From the NCBI RefSeq assembly GCF_016718685.1, contig NZ_JADKCX010000139.1, positions 1 through 9,785 of the forward strand: a stretch of 9,785 bases of DNA. Direction: 5' to 3'. A program made the translations under genes and the position numbers. This DNA is from Haliscomenobacter sp. Its GTDB lineage: Bacteria > Bacteroidota > Bacteroidia > Chitinophagales > Saprospiraceae. The notes beneath the pieces are model-generated. The model did no database searches. It was not told the origin of the DNA and was given only the letters and a program-made list of their open reading frames with translations. This document shows, piece after piece, positions 1 to 4,990 of the stretch (position 1 is its first letter; each line of letters starts with the position of its first letter).

Positions 1-231
1 GAGTAGTTGACAGTCCGTTTTCAAGACGATAATTAGATTTATAATAAGTTGAATTTTCGCCAGCGACTTCATGAATTAATGATAAAGATGCTGTTAATAG
101 CCCAAAGGCTTCCGCTTCAAGACTCATTGAATTGCCGTCATTGTGAATATGAAGCAGCTTATCGGCATCGCTTATTAATGCATCTATTTTATTAATAATC
201 TTTTCTTACATTCATCTTTACTGATTAACAT
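1..231 (-). CDS. Unrecognised protein, N-terminal part, cut by window edge and frameshifted
   Basis: On the minus strand an ATG at 231 opens MLISKDECKK and then hits a stop at 186-184. The adjacent frame (ATT at 199 onward) continues as IINKIDALISDADKLLHIHN and stays open to the window edge, with a protein-like composition. The two parts read as one protein of at least about 73 residues with one base lost in the A-rich stretch near 200-207. It looks soluble and helical, with no signal peptide or membrane segment. I do not recognise the family. A Bacteroidota-type -7 motif lies about 25 bases upstream of the ATG, which supports this start. The frame break could be a sequencing error. Confidence 0.6.
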
Positions 232-256
232 TGATAGAAGATTGGCTGCAAGTTAT

Positions 257-284
257 CAAAACTAATAAGAATTACAATGGTCAA
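257..284 (-). promoter_or_regulatory. Candidate Bacteroidota promoter for the 231 to 1 gene
   Basis: Reading the minus strand, TAGTTTTG (264-257) matches the TAnnTTTG -7 consensus of Bacteroidota housekeeping promoters. A TTG at 284-282 lies 17 bases upstream as a possible -33 element. The predicted start of transcription would be about 20 bases before the ATG at 231. The spacing is slightly short of the usual range, so this is plausible but not certain. Confidence 0.4.
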
Positions 285-300
285 GGCTGAATTGAATGTT

Positions 301-616
301 TTAACCTAATCTCCCCAGACTACACTCCCAAACCCTCCCTAACGTTGCCACACAATCACGGAGCAATGAATCAAACCCAAGGTACCACTGATCATCGGGG
401 TCATTGCCTATTTTTTCTTTGCTGCCATACTTTGTGCGAGTAGGTATAACCTTGCACACACTCCGGCCTGAGATCGGTAGAGGCGGCAGCGAGTTAAAAC
501 ACGACGAGCCACGCAATTTTGATGAGACGAAGGAAGGCCAGGTACGAGCGAGATATTACCAGTTCTAAAAGTTACAAGGGGAAGCATTACTTTGGCAATT
601 TTACACAATACCCTAA
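301..616. other. Region without a firm gene; possible broken small membrane protein
   Basis: No single reading frame is convincing across these 316 bases. On the plus strand an ATG at 366 (MNQTQ) can be joined, by assuming two one-base insertions, to a hydrophobic stretch (VPLIIGVIAYFFFAAILCAS, from 382) and then to a polar tail ending at a stop at 566-568. That would give about a 66-residue single-pass membrane protein. A competing minus-strand frame (516 to 301) contains DPDDQWYLGFDSLLRD and is also protein-like. Neither is recognised. I see no RNA gene or clear repeat here. Confidence 0.25.
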
Positions 617-1191
617 TTGATTGTTGGGAATACAGTTTTACGTCTAATAATAAAGTTAGTATCTGGACTTGCTACACTATATTTTTTGCTTAGTTTGGCC
701 AAAGCGGTATCTCATCCTAATTGGCTGCCTGATGAGATGGAACCACTGGCTGTTTTAATAGGTTCTGTGCTTTTTTGATTTCTTGGTATGAAGAGGCAAT
801 TGAGATTATTTTAAGAATGAATAAGAAAGTAAAAATCCATATCGTAAAATCAATCATTAGGGCAAGTCGTCCTTGGATGGAAGGAGAAAACAAACACCAA
901 GTCTATTTATACTGTCTCATCGAGAATCCAACTGATAGAGAGCTTGCTATAAAAACAATGAACTTGTCGTTGGCCAAAAGCAAAGAGAATATTAAATTTT
1001 GGGATAACTCATTTGAAATGAGAGGCAATTCATTTTTCTTCAATCCCCCAATACTCAGGATAATACCCATGCAAAGCACAAAGCCAATCGAGCTGATATT
1101 CTACACACCGTCAACTGACTTTGACATTAGGGAAAAGTTGGTAGGCGAAATCGTTATATTTGAAGTGGATATTGTTGACCAAGCAAAATGA
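617..1191 (+). CDS. Unknown membrane-anchored protein, frameshifted in a poly-T run
   Basis: Two overlapping frames join into one protein of about 190 residues. The first part (from about 617) contains a hydrophobic segment SGLATLYFLLSLAKAV, then HPNWLPDEMEPLAVLIGSVL, and stops at TGA 776-778. The second frame continues directly as ISWYEEAIEIILRMNKK and ends at 1191. The break falls in a run of six T (771-776); a seventh T would restore one frame. The N-terminal third therefore has two predicted membrane segments. The remaining 120 residues are alternating polar and hydrophobic, probably a beta-rich domain outside or below the membrane. The start is uncertain because there is no in-frame ATG; TTG at 617 is the earliest candidate after a stop at 614-616. 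I do not recognise the family. Confidence 0.6.
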
Positions 1192-1229
1192 TCAAGAAGA
1201 CATTACAATTAAATCTAAGTGAGTAATCT

Positions 1230-1350
1230 ATCTGCTGGCGTCCAACCTTCCCACACCGTCAACACCAAGCGCTTGTGGCGGTCTCTATGGTCCACAGCTG
1301 TCAGGCGAAGGTCTGGAGACCAACAAACAGGTTGTAGCGGGGCGAGTGGA
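1230..1350. repeat. GC-rich intergenic block with inverted repeat
   Basis: The stretch between the genes ending at 1191 and 1361 changes abruptly to high GC while both flanks are AT-rich. It carries GGTCTC at 1280-1285 and the complementary GAGACC at 1316-1321, plus the 8-bp palindrome AAGCGCTT near 1267-1274. No reading frame through it is convincing. It looks like an inserted dispersed repeat, but only one copy is visible in this window, so this is inference. Confidence 0.3.
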
Positions 1351-1360
1351 TTGATTTTGT

Positions 1361-2031
1361 TTATTCGTTTAATTTTTCATAGACTGATTGGGGAATAAGG
1401 TTATCCCAGAAATTTTCATATAATATTAGATCATAATCACTTGCCTTTACTTCGGTCATATAAATTGTATCTTTATCAAAAGAGTCAATCTTAAAGTAGG
1501 TGTTGGATTTAAATAATATCTCTCCTTCAGATAATTTATCAGCTATTTTAGCTACGTATCTTCCGTTACTATTAGTACAGGTTTTAATTTCGAAAAAAGT
1601 AGAATAGCCAGAGTTTTTATAATCAGAGGTTGATAAAAAACATGGCACCACAATTATTTTTCCAACAAATTTTTTCAAAAAATCAAACCCTTCATCAGGA
1701 ATATTTAACCACCTCCAAACTGTTTGGTTATCATGAGTTGGAACTTCGTCAAGACTTTCATTTAAGTGGAATTTATATTTCTGGCAAAATTCATCTGCTT
1801 CCACCCAGCGTTCTTCTCTTAATCCCTCATTTAATCTAAAGCAGGAGCTCTGACATATGCAGTGATTAGAAATTTGCTCCAATAATTCACAGAAGAAACA
1901 TTATTAAAATCTTCAATCTCTTCAATACTTGGCTCAGAGAATTTCCAGCCAAGTTTTTTGTATTGAGAATTGTCAAAAACAACTCCGCCATCAAGTTCAA
2001 TCAGTTTAAGAACATCCTCAAATGAAGGCAT
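1361..2031 (-). CDS. ADP-ribosyltransferase-like protein (R-S-ExE), frameshifted
   Basis: Two frames join into a protein of about 223 residues starting at the ATG at 2031 (MPSFEDVLKL). The first frame stops at 1831-1833; the second is open from 1882 and ends at 1361. One missing base near 1837-1854 explains the break. The composite has the signature order of R-S-E mono-ADP-ribosyltransferases: a helix ITAYVRAPAL followed by RLNEGLREE, an Arg in TVWRWLN (about residue 107), a Ser-Thr-Ser motif in CFLSTSD (134-136), and an ExE pair in SEGEILFKSNTYFKI (E169, E171). In this fold the Arg and STS motif hold NAD and the second Glu is catalytic; ExE is typical of arginine-modifying members. There is no signal peptide or membrane segment, so it probably acts inside a cell. 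It lies 93 bases downstream of the 2125-2844 gene on the same strand. The fold assignment is by motif recognition; the target is unknown. Confidence 0.7.
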
Positions 2032-2124
2032 TTTAATTATTATTTTTTAATGTGTATTAGATTTTTATGAAATAAATCTCGGTAACTCTTTTGCGTTGAT
2101 CGGGATAGCCTTAGCGGGCCTATT

Positions 2125-2844
2125 TTATATCGGATTCTCTAAAAGGTCCCTGCTTTTAGTGCCAAGTTCAGCAAAAAGCTTTCCCAAGTCTGTCAAATAC
2201 TCCTTTTTTTCAAGTTTATACTTTTGGCCTACTGTATGTTCTCTATATAATAACTCATGCTTTACTTCATAAAGATAATTTTTAACCAATACTGATTTTA
2301 AGTTATTTGAGTCAATTAGGCGAAAATAATAATCATTCTTTTCTCTATATTCTTCATTTGGCTCAAAATAGCCATATTCATACAGAAAGCATTTTATCTC
2401 ATCAAGCAACATATCTTCAATTACTCTTGATACTTTATAGTATTGGATTAAGGTTATATTACCTACTATAAGATGTTTAAAAACCTTACCTAATAATACA
2501 GCTTTTCCTGACTCATCAAGTTTATCAATTGTGAATAGGATTTTTTCAAATAGCCTGTTCTTCTCTTCTATAACATTTGAAATTTCTTTTAGGAATTTAA
2601 TTCTTTTTTCTTTTGGTACTTCCTGAATTTTTCCAATAAAAATTAAAAGTTTTCTAATATAGAAAGCATCTTTAATGCTTATTCCTGTCTTAAATAAAGC
2701 AACAATAGAATTAACAATAGGTAGGTCTTTTAATAAACCATCTTGTAGCAACTGATCAATTGCTATTTCGGAAAGATCTAATCCAATCTTTGTTAATTCA
2801 TCTCCTTGCAATGAAGCTTCTAAATTTTTATTTAAGCTTTCCAT
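2125..2844 (-). CDS. Unrecognised 239-residue helical protein
   Basis: This is an intact, strongly AT-rich gene with ATG at 2844, 19 bases after the stop of the XRE regulator gene on the same strand. It sits upstream of the ADP-ribosyltransferase-like gene and may be co-transcribed with both. The protein is predicted to be almost entirely helical. It has an acidic amphipathic N-terminus, then a hydrophobic patch around residues 37-57 (LLKDLPIVNSIVALFKTG) and a second at 60-71 (AFYIRKLLIFIG). The rest is a long charged helical region. The hydrophobic patches could associate with a membrane or with a partner protein. I have seen proteins of this style as conserved hypotheticals but cannot name a family. 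An immunity or antitoxin role for the neighbouring enzyme is only a hypothesis from position. Confidence 0.85.
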   Translation of the reverse strand: MESLNKNLEASLQGDELTKIGLDLSEIAIDQLLQDGLLKDLPIVNSIVALFKTGISIKDAFYIRKLLIFIGKIQEVPKEKRIKFLKEISNVIEEKNRLFEKILFTIDKLDESGKAVLLGKVFKHLIVGNITLIQYYKVSRVIEDMLLDEIKCFLYEYGYFEPNEEYREKNDYYFRLIDSNNLKSVLVKNYLYEVKHELLYREHTVGQKYKLEKKEYLTDLGKLFAELGTKSRDLLENPI

Positions 2845-2863
2845 TTATATATTGTATTTTTAA

Positions 2864-3217
2864 CTACTCCAACCCCAACTCCCGCGCCAACTCCACATCC
2901 CTTTCCCGAATCTTCCCCTCCAACATCGCCACACGCTTTTCCATCCTTGCCAGCAACGCCGTCAGCGCTTCATCTTCTGGTGTGGGCTTCACCGGCACCG
3001 CACTCGTTCCTTCTTTTTCTATATCCCGGAAAACAAAATCGTCTAAACTGACCTCGAAAAACTGGGCAAGCTTTATGAGCACATCTACAGGGGGAATGTT
3101 TTTGCCTTTCTCATAGGCGCTTATTGCTGCTTTTTGCTTGCCGAATATTTCCGCAACCTGATCTTGGGTCACCCCCTTCATGTTGCGTAAATATTTCAAA
3201 TTCTTGTTGATATACAT
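2864..3217 (-). CDS. XRE-family helix-turn-helix transcriptional regulator
   Basis: A 117-residue protein starting at ATG 3217 (MYINKNLKYLRNMKG). A longer in-frame start at 3277 exists, but its extra 20 residues are not domain-like and it overlaps the palindrome at 3274-3288, so the shorter start is preferred. Residues 5-60 form a Cro/C1-type domain, with GVTQDQVAEIFGKQKAAISA as the helix-turn-helix and YEKGKNIPPVDVLIKLAQFF completing it. A Pro/Glu linker leads to a charged coiled coil (about 80-110, LLARMEKRVAMLEGKIRERD) that probably dimerises. The coding sequence is more GC-rich than the two genes downstream. It lies 19 bases before the 2125-2844 gene, so read-through is likely. It probably binds the half-site cluster just upstream and regulates its own operon. 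Confidence 0.88.
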   Translation of the reverse strand: MYINKNLKYLRNMKGVTQDQVAEIFGKQKAAISAYEKGKNIPPVDVLIKLAQFFEVSLDDFVFRDIEKEGTSAVPVKPTPEDEALTALLARMEKRVAMLEGKIRERDVELARELGLE

Positions 3218-3265
3218 TGCGCCTATAACTATGTAACGAGTATCATTAAAATAAATCAACAAAAA

Positions 3266-3288
3266 ATTGACAATCAATTTAAAATTGA
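3266..3288. promoter_or_regulatory. Probable operator: clustered ATTGA/TCAAT half-sites
   Basis: Positions 3274-3288 form a perfect 15-bp palindrome, TCAATTTAAAATTGA. An additional half-site ATTGA at 3266-3270 makes a second perfect inverted pair with TCAAT at 3274-3278 (spacer CAA). A further TCAAT occurs at 3305-3309. The cluster lies about 50 bases upstream of the XRE gene start, the usual place for an autoregulatory operator. Binding by that regulator is inference. Confidence 0.45.
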
Positions 3289-3298
3289 CTTACATTTG
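3267..3298 (+). promoter_or_regulatory. Candidate plus-strand Bacteroidota promoter
   Basis: TTG at 3267-3269 and TACATTTG at 3291-3298 (matching TAnnTTTG) are separated by 21 bases, which is compatible with Bacteroidota -33/-7 spacing. The palindrome at 3274-3288 fills the spacer. Transcription would run right into the gene-free region with the 3449-3499 hairpin, divergently from the XRE gene. The motif match is good, but the sequence is AT-rich and chance is possible. Confidence 0.35.
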
Positions 3299-3448
3299 CC
3301 CCAATCAATTACGAATAGACAAATCTAATTAAACTAATCAAACTGCACAAGATGCGGCGAGCCATTTTTATGCCCCTTGCAAAGGCAGCGGGCAAAAAGC
3401 GGCGGTGGGTAGTGCCGGGCACTCCAGTGTAATGTGCCAACAGAGCGA

Positions 3449-3499
3449 AAATTGAGGCGACATCTCGCCGCCCTAAAGCGGCAGGTGTTGTCTCAATTT
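3449..3499 (+). repeat. Long hairpin with G-U-tolerant stem
   Basis: The left arm, starting AAATTGAGGCGACATCT, pairs with the right arm ending TTGTCTCAATTT over 17 consecutive positions. Three of these pairs are G-T and would be G-U wobbles in plus-strand RNA. After one bulged C, GCCGC pairs with GCGGC around the loop CCTAAA. On the minus strand the three wobbles would be A-C mismatches, so the structure favours a plus-strand RNA. No T-run follows, so it is not a classic terminator. Confidence 0.5.
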
Positions 3500-3512
3500 C
3501 CGCGATTCGGGA

Positions 3513-3607
3513 ACCGGTTTTTTGAGATGTCACCTGCTCCGTGCCTCCGCAGATGACACCGGGGCGCGGGGGGACCGGTTTTTGAGATGCCACCGCTCCG
3601 TCCGCAG
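3513..3607 (+). repeat. Imperfect direct repeat, two copies
   Basis: The segment beginning ACCGGTTTTTTGAGATG at 3513 recurs as ACCGGTTTTTGAGATG at 3574. In both copies it is followed by a CACC..GCTCCGT..CCGCAGA pattern. The copies are 61 bases apart and differ by small indels. No coding role is evident. Confidence 0.6.
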
Positions 3608-3694
3608 AGACAATTTAAAAACCTTACAACATTACACTCAAAATGACACCCCACTCGCCCCTACTTCAAAGGGGAGGGTGGGAGGGGGCATAAA

Positions 3695-3803
3695 ATTACA
3701 CGGAGTTTCACGGAGTAAAAGGAGTTTCGCTGAGTTAGTGGTAAAGACGCGACTGGGCGGAACCTAACCCGTGAAACTCCGTGTGCTCCGTGAAACTGCG
3801 TAA
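3695..3803. repeat. Inverted repeat built from CACGGAGTTTCAC units
   Basis: CACGGAGTTTCAC at 3699-3711 is the exact complement of GTGAAACTCCGTG at 3771-3783. AGTTTCACGGAG at 3704-3715 is likewise complementary to 3786-3797. Each arm holds two or three degenerate copies of the unit, and the arms are separated by about 55 bases. Similar degenerate units are familiar in intergenic DNA of environmental bacteria; their function is unknown. Confidence 0.55.
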
Positions 3804-3834
3804 TCCCTAACCGTGCCGAGGTTGCAGTGCCTGT

Positions 3835-3865
3835 GTGGGGGTGTCATTCTAAATGACGCCCTCAC
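3835..3865 (+). repeat. Palindromic hairpin repeat, copy 1
   Basis: GTGGGGGTGTCATT (3835-3848) and AATGACGCCCTCAC (3852-3865) form a 14-pair stem around a three-base loop. The only two non-Watson-Crick pairs are G-U wobbles on the plus strand. It is nearly identical to the element at 4743-4774. A degenerate relative follows at 3893-3917. Confidence 0.65.
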
Positions 3866-3892
3866 TTGCCACTTCAGACTGCGGGTAGTGCT

Positions 3893-3917
3893 GGTGTCCT
3901 TCCAAATGATGCCCTCA
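3893..3917 (+). repeat. Degenerate copy of the hairpin repeat
   Basis: GGTGTCCTTCCAAATGATGCCCTCACC aligns with the repeat at 3835-3865 with several substitutions, and its stem is partly lost. It lies about 58 bases after copy 1, upstream of the 3963 gene. Confidence 0.4.
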
Positions 3918-3962
3918 CCGCCCTTGAAACGAAACATTTAATCATACTAAAATAATCAAACC

Positions 3963-4442
3963 ATGGAACTAATGCTCAACCAAAAATTGCTCCCTGTTAT
4001 TCTGCTGGGATTGCTGTTACTGACCTCCCTGTTGTGGATGGAACCCTTATCCAACGAACTTTCCAACGCGCCGGTTTTGTCCATGACGCCGTGGGAAAGT
4101 TGGGAAGAAATGGTGCAGGAACCGGTGGAGGAAAGCGCGTCAAGCGCCGCCAATGGCGGAAATCCGCAGCACAACAAACTGCGGGATGAAATTGAACGCG
4201 CAAAAAGCCAATTATCGAAAAAGGACTACAAAGCAGCAAAGTCCAATTACCGGAAAATGCTGGAGCACCTTGAAAAATTGAAGAACTATAAGCGAGATCC
4301 GCTTAAATTTGACAATCAGAATTTCCTGAAAAATGCCCCGAGCGGGCAGATCCGGCAAAAAATCATTGACGCCCGGGTGGCGCATTTGGAGCAGGAGATT
4401 CAAACCTTTTATCACAACATCCTTAAAATAATCAACCACTAA
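3963..4442 (+). CDS. Unknown membrane-anchored coiled-coil protein
   Basis: A 159-residue protein starting at ATG 3963. Residues 5-25 (LNQKLLPVILLGLLLLTSLL) form a single hydrophobic segment, either an uncleaved signal anchor or a signal peptide; there is no lipobox cysteine. A low-complexity acidic linker follows (about 30-65). Next is a basic helical region (about 70-120, EIERAKSQLSKKDYKAAKSN and LEHLEKLKNYK) that resembles a short TPR-like or coiled-coil segment. The protein ends with another helix rich in Gln and Ile. Most of it is probably periplasmic. Its stop is one base before the ATG of the next gene, so the two are almost certainly co-transcribed. I do not recognise the family. Confidence 0.82.
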   Translation: MELMLNQKLLPVILLGLLLLTSLLWMEPLSNELSNAPVLSMTPWESWEEMVQEPVEESASSAANGGNPQHNKLRDEIERAKSQLSKKDYKAAKSNYRKMLEHLEKLKNYKRDPLKFDNQNFLKNAPSGQIRQKIIDARVAHLEQEIQTFYHNILKIINH

Positions 4443-4443
4443 T

Positions 4444-4737
4444 ATGCTACTCATCCAGGTTTCCGAACTAGAAAAATCGCTGTCGCTGTTGCTCGAAGCA
4501 CTGCGCAAACAGCAGGGAGAAGTCATCGAACTCCCCTCGGTGGACTACTACTGGGCGGTCGCGCCGGAAGAATTGTACAATCCGTATGAAACGCCCGCCC
4601 ACTTAACCCTGGGCCAGCTCACCGACGATCTGGAAGAAATGGGCCGGATCGCCAATGGGGAAACGCCTCCGGTAGCGTTAGACTTTGCCAAAGTGAGCGC
4701 CATTTTGGCGGCTATTGGTCATAAGACAGTGTGGTAG
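4444..4737 (+). CDS. Unknown 97-residue cytoplasmic protein
   Basis: The ATG at 4444 lies one base after the stop of the preceding gene, implying an operon and perhaps translational coupling. The protein starts with a leucine-rich helix (residues 5-25, SELEKSLSLLLEALRKQQGE). It continues with a compact acidic, aromatic region: LPSVDYYWAVAPEELYNPYE, then LTLGQLTDDLEEMGRI and a final helix ending IGHKTVW. There is no signal or membrane segment. The Tyr/Trp/Pro-rich centre and length suggest a small soluble partner protein. I do not recognise a named family. A strong hairpin begins six bases after the stop. Confidence 0.85.
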   Translation: MLLIQVSELEKSLSLLLEALRKQQGEVIELPSVDYYWAVAPEELYNPYETPAHLTLGQLTDDLEEMGRIANGETPPVALDFAKVSAILAAIGHKTVW

Positions 4738-4742
4738 GAGTA

Positions 4743-4774
4743 GTGAGGGTGTCATTCTAAAATGACGCCCTCAC
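4743..4774 (+). repeat. Palindromic hairpin repeat, copy 2, possible terminator
   Basis: GTGAGGGTGTCATT (4743-4756) pairs with AATGACGCCCTCAC (4761-4774) over 14 positions around a CTAA loop. The single exception to Watson-Crick pairing is a G-U wobble on the plus strand. It sits just after the stop of the 4444-4737 gene, so it may end or stabilise that transcript, although no T-run follows. It is shared with 3835-3865, which marks it as a repeat family and not a one-off terminator. Confidence 0.65.
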
Positions 4775-4889
4775 TTACCCCTGACAATGCTATACGGTCA
4801 CTCCTCCCGACTCGATCACACAAAATAAACTCCAGCGACGAAATGCCTCTTTTGTGCTTCCTGATTACACCCATTCTCCATTGTTTTTC

Positions 4890-4897
4890 TACCTTTG
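4890..4897 (+). promoter_or_regulatory. Candidate -7 promoter motif for the 4991 gene
   Basis: TACCTTTG matches the TAnnTTTG -7 consensus and points toward the gene starting at 4991, giving a leader of roughly 90 bases. No TTG lies at the proper distance upstream, so support is one-sided. Confidence 0.3.
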
Positions 4898-4990
4898 GAG
4901 AGATATAGTCAGCATGTACGGACTACCTCCTATGCGCTGATAAATCAAAAAACAAACTTCCCATAATCCTCAAACACCATCAACTCAAAA

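Larger units (their letters stand above)
3299..3962. other. Gene-free, repeat-rich intergenic region
   Basis: About 660 bases with no convincing coding frame; open frames on both strands have unnatural composition. The region contains a 51-base hairpin (3449-3499), a duplicated segment (3513-3607), a half-copy of the palindromic repeat (about 3647-3658), CCCCT and AGGGG arms around 3658-3675, inverted copies of a CACGGAGTTTCAC unit (3695-3803), and two copies of the hairpin repeat (3835-3917). It looks like accumulated dispersed repeats between the regulator and the 3963 gene. Confidence 0.6.

Noticed and set aside
1630..1839. Plus-strand open frame of 69 codons
   Set aside because: Antisense to the ADP-ribosyltransferase-like gene, whose motifs are clear on the minus strand.
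2760..3116. Plus-strand open frame of 118 codons
   Set aside because: It overlaps the XRE and 239-residue genes on the opposite strand, and its serine-rich composition is not protein-like.
3217..3277. Longer start for the XRE regulator at 3277
   Set aside because: The added 20 residues are not part of the domain and would place the start codon inside the operator palindrome.
3309..3593. Minus-strand open frame of 94 codons
   Set aside because: It runs through the hairpin and duplicated repeats; composition is Arg/Pro/Ala-rich with no domain pattern.
3522..3767. Plus-strand open frame of 81 codons
   Set aside because: It is made of repeat DNA (CACGGAGTTTCAC units), so it is not a credible protein.
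3695..3803. CRISPR-like array
   Set aside because: The repeated units are short, degenerate and in opposite orientations, without regular spacers.
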